Source of the DNA: Dehalococcoidales bacterium
Lineage (GTDB): Bacteria; Chloroflexota; Dehalococcoidia; Dehalococcoidales; GCA-2688105
Assembly (NCBI GenBank): GCA_030640255.1
Contig: DAOWJS010000041.1
Span: forward strand, 1 to 7,386
DNA length: 7,386 nucleotides
Direction of reading: 5' to 3'
Made by a program: the position numbers and the translations under genes
Part shown: positions 1 through 5,711 of the stretch, piece after piece
How positions within the stretch are numbered: position 1 is the stretch's first letter
Layout of the letters: every line of letters starts with the position of its first letter
Notes under the pieces: generated by a model
What the model was told of the DNA's origin: nothing
Database searches by the model: none
Seen by the model: the letters and a program-made list of their open reading frames with translations, nothing else

Positions 1-2
1 CT

Positions 3-155
3 CTTCGTGAGGCGGAGAAGCATCCCAGTATAACGCTAATTGATCGGGATTCCTTTGTGGGTTTTCTTCTGGAGCATTATGAAAAATTAGAGCCACAGTA
101 TCAGGCGTTGGTTCCTTTGCGTAGAGTTTATATTCCTGTTCCCCCTGCTGTTTAG
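3..155 (+). CDS. 3' end of a possible Mrr-type restriction endonuclease (partial)
   Basis: An open frame enters from the left edge and ends at TAG 153-155, giving the last 50 residues of a protein. The visible tail contains the stretch TLIDRDSFVGFLLEHYEKL and ends with a proline-rich VYIPVPPAV. The 'LIDxxxxVxxLLEHYE' pattern resembles the C-terminal end of Mrr-like restriction endonuclease domains (PD-(D/E)XK nucleases acting on modified DNA). That is a family resemblance recalled from memory; the catalytic residues would lie outside the window, so function cannot be confirmed. The gene is convergent with dinB, with only 8 bases between the two stop codons and no recognisable terminator hairpin there. 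It could equally be another protein with a similar helical tail. Confidence 0.6.
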   Translation, partial: LREAEKHPSITLIDRDSFVGFLLEHYEKLEPQYQALVPLRRVYIPVPPAV

Positions 156-163
156 TTCAGCTC

Positions 164-1384
164 CTACCTCGACAAACTCGGCGTCTGTAGCGTGTAGCCT
201 TCTTTGTCGGTGGGGAAGATGTCCTTTAGTCGCATCGTCCGCCCCGTTTGGATGGCGGTGAAGCCGTACTTGTTGCGGATGCGGTCAATGGCTCTATTTA
301 GCTTTTCTAGACTTTGGGCTGATGAGTCCAGCAGAGCTAGCTGCCTACCCGATTCCGCTAGACTTGATACCCCAATGCCAATGAGGCGAATTGGTTGCTT
401 TTCTCGGGCTAGGGCTGTCTTGAGCAGCTTCAGTCCGGTGTCAAAGATGGTCTGGTCAGTATCGCCGGCTTGTCCCAGGGTGTGACGACGGGTTATGGTG
501 GTGAAATCAGAGTATCTGAGCTTTAAGGTTACACACCTGGCCTGCTTGCCTCGCTGGCGTAACTCACTGCCCACCCTTTCCCCGAGGTAACGCAGGGTTG
601 CCTTGAGGAAGGAGCGGTCTCGGGTATCCTGACCAAAGGTAGTTTCCCGGCTGATGGACTTGGCTTCACTTGGCGGTTCTATTTCTCTGTCATCAATGCC
701 ATTGGCGTAGCGGTGCAGAAGCTCACCAGACGCACCAAAATGGCTTTTGAGGGCACTCAACGGCATATTAGATAGTTCACCTATGGTATGGATGCCTAAG
801 CTATTTAGAATTCGCTCCGTCTTTTTGCCGACTCCAGGCAGTTTAGCGATAGGTAAGGGTGCCAGGAAGGAGCGTTCATCTCCGGCGGCTACCTCCACTA
901 GTCCGTCTGGCTTGGATAGCTCAGAGGCGACCTTGGCGACAACTTTGTTGCTGGCGATACCAATTGAGGCAATAAACCTGAGTTCATCTCTAATCCGCTG
1001 CTTGATATTTAGCGCCATCTGATGAGCGGAGCCATAGAGAGATTCAAAGCCGGTGGCATCGAGATAGGCTTCATCCAGGCTCACTGGCTCCAAGTAGGGT
1101 GAAAATTCAGCTAAGATAGCCATAAACCTTCGTGACGCCTCACGGTACTTGGGGAAGCTGCCTTCAATGAAGACAGCCTGGGGACAAAGGCGACTGGCGG
1201 TAGCCAGCGGCATACCGGCATGCAGTCCGAAGGTTCTGGCTTCATATGAGGCGGAGGCGACTACTCCCCGTCGGTCAGGTTTGCCGCCCACTACCACCGG
1301 TTTACCCTGGAGCTTGGGGTTTTCTGCCTGCTCTACCGAGACAAAGAAGGCATCAAGGTCAATGTGCATAATTCGGCGAGTCAT
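164..1384 (-). CDS. dinB: DNA polymerase IV (Y-family translesion polymerase)
   Basis: This is a 406-residue Y-family polymerase, which copies past damaged bases without proofreading. The N-terminal palm motif HIDLDAFFVSVEQ carries the metal-binding Asp9, and Phe14 sits where the ribose-discriminating steric gate lies in DinB. The second catalytic motif SLDEAYLD holds Asp104 and Glu105. The conserved block around SIGIASNKVVAKVASE and the helix-hairpin-helix LPGVGKKTERIL follow, then a C-terminal little-finger domain, so all expected domains are present at the usual family length. I did not recognise a clear sliding-clamp peptide at the C terminus. The ATG start at 1384-1382 overlaps the stop of the upstream DUF951 gene. 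Its ribosome site GAGGTG lies inside that gene's last codons, so the two are probably translationally coupled. It is the last gene of the pyrF unit. Confidence 0.96.
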   Translation of the reverse strand: MTRRIMHIDLDAFFVSVEQAENPKLQGKPVVVGGKPDRRGVVASASYEARTFGLHAGMPLATASRLCPQAVFIEGSFPKYREASRRFMAILAEFSPYLEPVSLDEAYLDATGFESLYGSAHQMALNIKQRIRDELRFIASIGIASNKVVAKVASELSKPDGLVEVAAGDERSFLAPLPIAKLPGVGKKTERILNSLGIHTIGELSNMPLSALKSHFGASGELLHRYANGIDDREIEPPSEAKSISRETTFGQDTRDRSFLKATLRYLGERVGSELRQRGKQARCVTLKLRYSDFTTITRRHTLGQAGDTDQTIFDTGLKLLKTALAREKQPIRLIGIGVSSLAESGRQLALLDSSAQSLEKLNRAIDRIRNKYGFTAIQTGRTMRLKDIFPTDKEGYTLQTPSLSR

Positions 1385-1575
1385 TACTCACCTCGGGAAA
1401 CAAAGACTTTAACTCTACGCTCAAAGACACCGCGCTCAAGGAGGACGCGGCGCTGACACTTAAGGCATTTAATCCCGATATCCGCCCCGAGCCTGACTAC
1501 CTCCCACTCATAGCTGCCGCAGGGATGCTTCTTCCTGAGGCGGACCACATCCCCCATCTTTATCTCCATAACCAT
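1384..1575 (-). CDS. DUF951 family protein, small Cys-containing presumed nucleic-acid-binding protein
   Basis: This 63-residue protein matches the DUF951 pattern: MGDVVRLRKKHPCGSYEWEV, then GADIGIKCLKCQRRVLLER. The conserved features are VRLRKxHPCG, the ExWxVxRxGADI core and the CLKC pair. With the earlier Cys of HPCG these could form a small zinc or nucleic-acid-binding fold. The family's function is not established; Firmicutes members are commonly called YyzM. The start chosen is ATG 1575-1573, with GAGG 8 bases upstream. An internal ATG at 1557-1555 (starting MGDVV) also has GGAG six bases before it, so the real protein may be six residues shorter. It lies 18 bases after pyrF, and its TAA shares a T with the ATG of dinB, which makes cotranscription very likely. 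Confidence 0.85.
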   Translation of the reverse strand: MVMEIKMGDVVRLRKKHPCGSYEWEVVRLGADIGIKCLKCQRRVLLERGVFERRVKVFVSRGE

Positions 1576-1593
1576 GCTTCTTGCCTCAAAGAG

Positions 1594-2412
1594 CTAATAT
1601 TTCGGGGTAGATAGGTAGGAATTAATCTGTTCCCTAAGTTCAGAGGCGGCACGGCGGGCTGCCGGGGCGAAGTCATTTTCCGGTGAGGCATATATAATCT
1701 GCCGTGATGAGTTGATAATTGCCTTCTCCCCCTGACTATCAACACCGTAGCCAACGGCTGAGGCTAGGTCTCCTCCCTGGGCACCAATGCCGGGTATCAA
1801 AATTGGCATATCGGGGTGGCTCTGGCGTATCAGTCTTAGTTCCTCGGGGTAGGTAGCCCCCACCACCAGCCCGATGTTGCCGTGGATATTCCACTCCCTG
1901 GCTTTCGGGGCTACCAGCTCAAATAGCCGGCGGTAGCCAGACTCCACCTCGCAGCGGAGAGACTGAAAGTCCACGGCACCAGTATTTGATGTCCGGCACA
2001 GGATAAAAATCCCTTTATCGCGGTACTGGATAAAGGGCTCAATTGAATCAAAGCCGAGGTAGGGATTCACGGTGGTGGCATCAAAGTTAAGATTATCAAA
2101 GATAGCCTTAGCATAAGCCTTAGCCGTATTACCGATGTCGCCTCGCTTGGCGTCGCCTATTACTGGTACATCATCCGGGATGTATTTAATGGTTCGCTTC
2201 AGGGCATCAAGACCCTCGTCTCCCTGGGCTTCGTAGAAGGCAAGGTTGAGCTTGTAGGCGCAGACCAGGTCAGAGGTAGCCCCAATAATCGCCTTGTTGA
2301 ATTCAAAGATGCCTATCTTATCCGGCATCCGCTCTGGGTCAGGGTCAAGCCCAACACAGAGCAGGCTCTTGTTTTTCTGGGTGGCACTAGTCAGCTTTTC
2401 AATGAAGTTCAC
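1594..2412 (-). CDS. pyrF: Orotidine 5'-phosphate decarboxylase (type 2)
   Basis: The 272-residue enzyme decarboxylates orotidine 5'-monophosphate to UMP, the last step of de novo pyrimidine synthesis in the cytoplasm. It shows GLDPDP near residue 21, the CAYKLN strand with Lys54, and the signature DAKRGDIGNTA with the catalytic Asp87-Lys89-Asp92 network. The NPYLGFDSIEPF segment (116-127) and the length near 270 indicate the type 2 (longer) OMPDC class rather than the ~230-residue type 1. The phosphate-binding end PGIGAQGGD is intact. The start codon is GTG at 2412-2410, with AGGAGG five bases upstream. It is the first gene of a minus-strand unit with the DUF951 gene and dinB and is divergent from folC. 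No other pyrimidine gene is in the window. Confidence 0.96.
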   Translation of the reverse strand: MNFIEKLTSATQKNKSLLCVGLDPDPERMPDKIGIFEFNKAIIGATSDLVCAYKLNLAFYEAQGDEGLDALKRTIKYIPDDVPVIGDAKRGDIGNTAKAYAKAIFDNLNFDATTVNPYLGFDSIEPFIQYRDKGIFILCRTSNTGAVDFQSLRCEVESGYRRLFELVAPKAREWNIHGNIGLVVGATYPEELRLIRQSHPDMPILIPGIGAQGGDLASAVGYGVDSQGEKAIINSSRQIIYASPENDFAPAARRAASELREQINSYLSTPKY

Positions 2413-2431
2413 CTTACCCTCCTATGGTAAG

Positions 2432-2444
2432 CTGATAATATCAG
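2432..2444. repeat. Perfect 13-bp palindrome over the pyrF -10 element
   Basis: CTGATA and TATCAG are exact inverted copies around a central A. The palindrome covers the whole -10 hexamer of the pyrF promoter, a position where a bound repressor would block transcription. No regulator is known from the sequence. Because -10 elements are AT-rich, part of the symmetry could be chance. Confidence 0.5.
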
Positions 2445-2464
2445 TCACTATGAGTTAGCGTCAA
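2435..2464 (-). promoter_or_regulatory. Promoter of the pyrF-DUF951-dinB unit
   Basis: Read on the minus strand, TTGACG (2464-2459) and TATTAT (2440-2435) are separated by 18 bases. A TG one base before the -10 makes it an extended -10. Each hexamer matches the sigma-70 consensus at five of six positions. Transcription would begin near 2428, leaving a leader of about 16 bases before the GTG of pyrF. The -10 lies inside a perfect 13-base palindrome (2432-2444). Confidence 0.65.
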
Positions 2465-2490
2465 GTGTCGCTTGTCTCCAGTTTCAATTG

Positions 2491-2517
2491 TTGACCACCA
2501 ATCAGCGGTGATATAAT
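2491..2517 (+). promoter_or_regulatory. Promoter of folC
   Basis: A perfect TATAAT (2512-2517) is preceded by TG one base upstream (2509-2510), an extended -10. TTGACC at 2491-2496 is a five-of-six -35 with a short 15-base spacer; TTGTTG at 2488-2493 is an alternative with an 18-base spacer. The start point would be near 2524, giving a very short leader. This favours the TTG at 2543 over the one at 2531 as the folC start. Confidence 0.7.
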
Positions 2518-2542
2518 TGGTTTTTAGATATTGGGGGCGGGA

Positions 2543-3892
2543 TTGTCAACTAATCTCTATCAGCAGGCAGTAGACTATCTAGCCAGCTATACCGACTATG
2601 AAGTAGTGCCCAGGCTGGCGCATAATGCGGCTAATTATGACCTTAGGCGAGTGGAGGAGCTGCTAGCTTGGTTAGGCAATCCCCACCGGGCAGCTAGGTC
2701 AGTCCATATTGCTGGCACCAATGGTAAGGGGAGCACAGCGGCTATGGTGGCTTCAGCGCTAACCGTCTCGGGTTATATCACCGGGCTTTACACCTCACCT
2801 CATCTGCATACCTGGAGGGAGCGAGTTAGGGTTAATGGAGAATTAATTACTGAAGAAGAGTTTACTGCCCTGGTGGAAAGACTCAAGCCTGAGGTTGAGG
2901 CAGTGAACCAGAAAGCCACCTATGGTCGGCTGACTACCTTTGAGATATTAACCACGCTAGCCTACGCCCACTTCGCGCTAAAGAGGGCGGATTTTCAGGT
3001 GCTGGAGGTGGGATTGGGGGGAAAGTTTGATGCCACCAATGTAATCCAGCCCGAGGTCTGCCTAATCACTTCGGTTAGCTTTGACCATACCGAGGTATTA
3101 GGTAATTCTCTAGCTGAGATTGCGGCTGAGAAAGTGGGCATTATTAAGCCAGGCAGCATAGTGGTGACCTCACCCCAGCCTAGCGAGGCGGCTCAGGTAA
3201 TAGAAGAAGCCTGTCTGGCTTGTGGGGCAGAGCTGGTCAGGGTGGGTAGTGATGTTACCTGGCAGAGTCTCAGTGCCGATTTTAACCGGCAGATATTTCG
3301 GGTGAGGGGAAGATTGGGCAGTTACGAGCTTTCCATTCCATTTCTTGGTCGACACCAGTTAGACAATGCGGCTACCGCCGTGGCTACCCTTGAGGTTTTA
3401 GCTGAAAAAGGTTTTAGTATTTCCCGGGATAGCATCGCTCAAGGTCTGGCACGGGTAAGCTGGCCGGGTCGACTCCAGATTCTTAGCCGTCACCCCCTTC
3501 TAGTGGTTGATGGTGCTCATAACCCCGACTCCGCTCAGAAGTTAAGGCAGTCTCTGGAGCAATACTTTGAGTTTGACCGGGCTATATTGGTTATAGGGGC
3601 ATCGGATGATAAAGATGTCGCCGGCATAGTCTCAGAATTAGCTCCCCTTTTTGATAGAGTGATTGTCACCCGCACCTGCCACCCCCGGGCGATGGCACCG
3701 CCGCCGATTGTAGCTGAATTTAGAAGGCATGGAATAGAAGCTCAGGTAGCGGAGACTATCTCTGAAGCCCTGTCTCTGGCGCTGAGCATAGCCGGGGCTG
3801 GAGACCTCATCTGTGCTGCTGGTTCCCTGTTTGTGGTCGGGGAAACCATAGAGGAGGTAAATAAGCCAGGTCGCTTATTAAGGAAGGATTAA
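2543..3892 (+). CDS. folC: Bifunctional folylpolyglutamate synthase / dihydrofolate synthase
   Basis: FolC is a Mur-ligase-like ATP-dependent enzyme that adds glutamate to dihydropteroate and to reduced folates. With this start the protein is 449 residues, normal for the family. The ATP-binding loop GTNGKGS is at residues 58-64, the folate-binding TSPHL segment near 84-88, EVGLGGKFDATN at 155-166, and FDHTEVLG from 180 in the Mg/ATP site. The C-terminal domain motif VVDGAHNPDS surrounds Asp323 and His326, and the end has the conserved GSLFVVGE. The start is uncertain. TTG 2543 has GGGGG five bases upstream and gives an N terminus (STNLYQQAVDYLASYTDYE) like other FolC proteins. TTG 2531 would add four residues but lies only about 7 bases from the predicted transcription start. 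It is divergent from pyrF and convergent with the SWIM gene. Confidence 0.95.
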   Translation: MSTNLYQQAVDYLASYTDYEVVPRLAHNAANYDLRRVEELLAWLGNPHRAARSVHIAGTNGKGSTAAMVASALTVSGYITGLYTSPHLHTWRERVRVNGELITEEEFTALVERLKPEVEAVNQKATYGRLTTFEILTTLAYAHFALKRADFQVLEVGLGGKFDATNVIQPEVCLITSVSFDHTEVLGNSLAEIAAEKVGIIKPGSIVVTSPQPSEAAQVIEEACLACGAELVRVGSDVTWQSLSADFNRQIFRVRGRLGSYELSIPFLGRHQLDNAATAVATLEVLAEKGFSISRDSIAQGLARVSWPGRLQILSRHPLLVVDGAHNPDSAQKLRQSLEQYFEFDRAILVIGASDDKDVAGIVSELAPLFDRVIVTRTCHPRAMAPPPIVAEFRRHGIEAQVAETISEALSLALSIAGAGDLICAAGSLFVVGETIEEVNKPGRLLRKD

Positions 3893-3918
3893 AGAGGCGG
3901 TGAGGTTAATAAGTAAAC

Positions 3919-4182
3919 CTATGGGGAAGTGCCATATTGTGTCGTCAGCGCCTCACTGGGTAGCATATTACCCAGGACTTTCTCCATGGCTATGGTATGA
4001 CTGCAGAGCCCCCAGCTTGAGAAAAAGTGACAGGAGCAATGCCACTTGCCATTTCTGAATTCAGTGGTATAGTTGTCATGCTCTCCCCGGAATTTAACTG
4101 AAAACTCAGTGAAGGTAATCCGTTCCGTCTCTTGAGCATAGCGTTTAGCCTTTTCTATTTTTCCAATCAAGCTGGACTGCAT
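3919..4182 (-). CDS. Small SWIM zinc-finger protein
   Basis: This 87-residue protein carries a SWIM zinc finger of the form CxC...CxH. The segment WHCSCHFFSSWGLCSHTIAM supplies the two closely spaced Cys and the later Cys-Ser-His. SWIM domains bind DNA or mediate protein contacts. Here the domain is not attached to a helicase or other large protein, so the whole protein is the finger plus an N-terminal lead-in of about 45 residues (KIEKAKRYAQE..., then a strand-like EFSVKFRGEHDNYTTEF). The ATG at 4182-4180 has a near-perfect AAGGAGGT site six to seven bases upstream, the strongest ribosome site in the window, which supports a real, well-translated gene. It is convergent with folC (26 bases between stops). 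I recall similar short proteins in Chloroflexota, but the role is unknown. Confidence 0.85.
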   Translation of the reverse strand: MQSSLIGKIEKAKRYAQETERITFTEFSVKFRGEHDNYTTEFRNGKWHCSCHFFSSWGLCSHTIAMEKVLGNMLPSEALTTQYGTSP

Positions 4183-4204
4183 AACTATACCTCCTTAAAC
4201 TTAC

Positions 4205-4239
4205 GAAGCACTGGCTTATTAGGCTCAGTGCTTCTTTTT
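4205..4239 (+). terminator. Hairpin plus T-tract, candidate terminator
   Basis: GAAGCACTG (4205-4213) and CAGTGCTTC (4226-4234) form a perfect 9-bp stem with a 12-base loop, followed directly by TTTTT (4235-4239) on the + strand. It has the form of a rho-independent terminator for + strand transcripts. The only + gene upstream is folC, so the folC message would run antisense through the whole SWIM gene before stopping. Read on the minus strand, the same hairpin lies in the SWIM gene leader, a few bases before its ribosome site. Confidence 0.5.
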
Positions 4240-4427
4240 CCTGGCAATAGTAAAGTTGTAACTGCTAAACGCATATTATCTACTTTCCATTAAGCCTTCT
4301 ATAATTTAATTTTACTCCCTTTTTAATTATAAGTCTAGAAAATGGTGAGGCTAACCGACAATTTTTAATTTGCCCTAATAAAAGCTATTGGTGTAATATG
4401 TGGGGAAAACTTGTATGAGGTGAAGTG
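4240..4427. other. AT-rich intergenic region before the FmdB-like gene
   Basis: I see no open frame with a ribosome site here. On the minus strand TATAAT (4331-4326) with TTAGCC (4354-4349) 17 bases away could serve the SWIM gene, giving a leader near 135 bases that would include the 4205-4234 hairpin; the -35 matches only three of six. A + strand TATAAT at 4300-4305 has no -35 partner. The likeliest promoter for the FmdB-like gene is listed separately. Confidence 0.5.
4370..4397 (+). promoter_or_regulatory. Candidate promoter of the FmdB-like/dtd unit
   Basis: TTGCCC (4370-4375) and TGTAAT (4392-4397) are 16 bases apart and match the sigma-70 consensus at four and five of six positions. Shifting the -10 to TAATAT (4394-4399) gives an 18-base spacer. 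Either would start transcription about 22-25 bases before the GTG at 4428. This is moderate evidence only. Confidence 0.4.
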
Positions 4428-4664
4428 GTGCCCATCTATGAGTATGAATGTAGTGCTTGTCAACTTCATTTTGACCGGAAGCAGGGGTTTGATGAGGAGC
4501 CGGTAGCCGTGTGCCCTGAATGTCAGGGGAAGGCACGCCGTGTCCTTCACTCTATTCCTATTATCTTTAGAGGGAGCGGCTTCTATATTACGGATAGTCG
4601 TAACTGTGGTGCAGGTAAGAAAGCCGGGGAGGGTCCGCCCGGCAAGAAAGCAAAGGGGAAGTAA
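4428..4664 (+). CDS. FmdB-family zinc ribbon protein
   Basis: This 78-residue protein begins with the family's characteristic PIYEYEC and has two knuckles, Cys8-Ser-Ala-Cys11 and Cys29-Pro-Glu-Cys32, that should hold one zinc ion. The segment IIFRGSGFYITD is also typical. The family is named after a regulator gene found in a formylmethanofuran dehydrogenase operon, but its usual bacterial members are small presumed regulatory proteins of unknown target. The name alone says nothing about methanogenesis here. The tail after residue 60 is rich in Gly and Lys and probably disordered. The start chosen is GTG 4428, because it leaves GAGGTG five bases upstream and gives the standard N terminus; GTG 4425 would add one residue with too short a spacing. 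dtd begins two bases after its stop, so the two are cotranscribed. Confidence 0.88.
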   Translation: MPIYEYECSACQLHFDRKQGFDEEPVAVCPECQGKARRVLHSIPIIFRGSGFYITDSRNCGAGKKAGEGPPGKKAKGK

Positions 4665-4666
4665 GG

Positions 4667-5110
4667 GTGAAGGCGCTACTACAGCGGGTCACCGGAGCCT
4701 CGGTTAGTGTAGCTGGTGAGGTAGTGGGTAGGATAGGGCGGGGGCTGGTGGTTTTTGTCGGTGTAGTCAGTGGGGATACCGAGAGGGATGCCCAATTTCT
4801 GGTGCAAAAGACGGTCAACCTGCGCATTTTTGCTGACCAAGAAGGCAAGTTTAACCTTTCGGCTCTGGCTATTAAGGGTGAGCTATTATTGGTGAGTCAG
4901 TTTACCCTTGTGGCTGATACCAAAAAGGGTCGCCGTCCTAGTTTTGTTGAGGCGGCACCACCGACTGAGGCGGAAGAATTATTTGAGCAGTTTGTGAAGC
5001 AGGCTGGCGCTACCGGGCTGAAGGTAGAAACCGGGCGCTTCCAGCAATATATGCAGGTGGAAATCCATAACGACGGTCCGGTAACAATATTGTTAGATAG
5101 CAGAGAATAA
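4667..5110 (+). CDS. dtd: D-aminoacyl-tRNA deacylase
   Basis: DTD removes D-amino acids (and mischarged glycine) from tRNA, protecting translation. The 147-residue length is standard. The N terminus KALLQRVTGASVSV, the SQFTL segment (77-81) with the active-site Thr80, and the NDGPVT segment (135-140) with the Gly137-Pro138 pair that reaches into the partner subunit's pocket are all present. It therefore looks like a complete, active homodimeric enzyme. It starts with GTG two bases after the FmdB-like stop. The ribosome site AGGGG lies eight bases upstream, within the last codons of that gene, so coupling is likely. No terminator hairpin is evident in the roughly 45 bases after its stop and before the fur promoter, so some read-through into fur is possible. 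Confidence 0.95.
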   Translation: MKALLQRVTGASVSVAGEVVGRIGRGLVVFVGVVSGDTERDAQFLVQKTVNLRIFADQEGKFNLSALAIKGELLLVSQFTLVADTKKGRRPSFVEAAPPTEAEELFEQFVKQAGATGLKVETGRFQQYMQVEIHNDGPVTILLDSRE

Positions 5111-5115
5111 TTTTG

Positions 5116-5134
5116 AAAAATGATTCTTATTGAA
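5116..5134. promoter_or_regulatory. Candidate Fur-type operator upstream of fur
   Basis: Read on the minus strand, TTCAATAAGAATCATTTTT matches the 19-base Fur-box consensus at 12 positions by hand alignment, including the AATCATT core. It ends about 21 bases before the -35 of the fur promoter. Autoregulation is common in this family. Binding sites in Chloroflexota are poorly known, so an enterobacterial consensus is only a rough guide. Confidence 0.3.
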
Positions 5135-5155
5135 ACTAAGTGCATCTATAAAGGC

Positions 5156-5183
5156 TTGCAAAAATTTTTTATTTTAGTATAAT
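5156..5183 (+). promoter_or_regulatory. Promoter of the Fur-family regulator
   Basis: TTGCAA (5156-5161), a 16-base spacer and a perfect TATAAT (5178-5183) make the best-looking promoter in this part of the window. Transcription would start near 5190, about 26 bases before the GTG. A near-palindrome, TTTAGTATAATAAA (5173-5186, symmetrical at 12 of 14 positions), covers the -10 and could be an operator. Confidence 0.7.
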
Positions 5184-5215
5184 AAATTCAGCGTTTTAAA
5201 TTAGGTGGTAGTTAG

Positions 5216-5638
5216 GTGAAGAAGTCCGGGGAGATAATTAATAAGTTAAGTGAGCAGGGGTATCGGCTGACGCCGCAGCGGATGATGATTCTGTCGGCTA
5301 TTGAGGATGGCGAGGGCCATATTAGCGCTGAGGAAATCTATGCTCAAGTAGCGGCTAAATATTCCCGGGTTAACATCTCAACCGTCTATCGCACTTTAGA
5401 ATTACTCAAGCGACTGGGGCTGGTAACTGAGACCGACCTGGGGGATGGTCGGCTTAGATATCATCCTGTGGGGAAAGGGCATCATCACCACCTGGTTTGT
5501 ACCGAGTGTGGTGCCATAGTTGACCTTGGTGAATCGGTGCTGTCTCCGGTCAAGGATGTTTTACTTCGGGAATACGGGTTTATTGCCGATTTGAGACATC
5601 TAGCTATATTTGGTCGCTGTGCTAATTGTAGCAAGTAA
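5216..5638 (+). CDS. Fur-family metal-responsive transcriptional regulator
   Basis: This 140-residue regulator has the Fur/PerR/Zur/Nur architecture. An N-terminal winged helix (RLTPQR at 17-22; recognition helix around NISTVYRTLELL, 53-64) is followed by a dimerisation domain. Cys95-x-x-Cys98 and Cys135-x-x-Cys138 form the structural Cys4 zinc site. Regulatory-site ligands are suggested by His35, the HHHH run at 89-92 and Asp103. A His lies near where PerR has its oxidation-sensitising Asp (D85), so a peroxide sensor is less likely; iron, zinc and nickel sensing cannot be told apart by eye. It starts with GTG and has AGGTGG seven bases upstream. It has its own promoter and precedes the CooT unit on the same strand. 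A 5-bp hairpin at its 3' end before a T-tract is too weak to call a terminator. Confidence 0.93.
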   Translation: MKKSGEIINKLSEQGYRLTPQRMMILSAIEDGEGHISAEEIYAQVAAKYSRVNISTVYRTLELLKRLGLVTETDLGDGRLRYHPVGKGHHHHLVCTECGAIVDLGESVLSPVKDVLLREYGFIADLRHLAIFGRCANCSK

Positions 5639-5711
5639 ATTTTTTTGATTGGTTGTTGCATATTGTTGCAGGTGCATTAAATTGTATCAATCTTTAAAGG
5701 GGAATATTATG
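5637..5711 (+). repeat. Duplicated leader, copy 1 (before the 69-residue gene)
   Basis: This stretch, from the fur stop codon to the ATG at 5709, aligns along its whole length with 6158-6229. The ungapped core 5653-5690 matches 6173-6210 at 28 of 38 positions by hand count. The flanking AAATTTTTT and the AAAGGGGA/AAAGGAGA ribosome-site parts also align, with one- and two-base gaps. Shared elements include TTGCAT, TTGTTG and AATTG. It probably contains a promoter; TTGCAT (5656-5661) with TAAATT (5678-5683) is one option, but I cannot decide between alternatives. Confidence 0.6.

Noticed and set aside
204..1412. Plus-strand open frames opposite dinB
   Set aside because: The dinB frame shows all polymerase motifs; the opposite frames have low-complexity, Ser/Arg-rich translations.
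3903..3920. AGGTT/AACCT inverted repeat between folC and the SWIM gene as a terminator
   Set aside because: The stem is 5 bp with an 8-base loop and no T-tract on either strand.
5111..5215. Riboswitch or T-box in the gap before fur
   Set aside because: The predicted transcript leader is only about 26 bases, too short for a structured riboswitch, and no conserved aptamer motif is visible.
5620..5646. TGCTA/TAGCA hairpin at the end of fur followed by seven T, as a terminator
   Set aside because: The stem is only 5 bp, AT-containing and six bases away from the T-tract. The T-tract also belongs to the duplicated leader, so it has another explanation.
5649..5711. N-terminal extension of the 69-residue protein from an in-frame TTG at 5649
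   Set aside because: The extra residues come from the leader that is shared with the lipoprotein gene, the extension has no ribosome site, and ATG 5709 has AAGGGG at good spacing.
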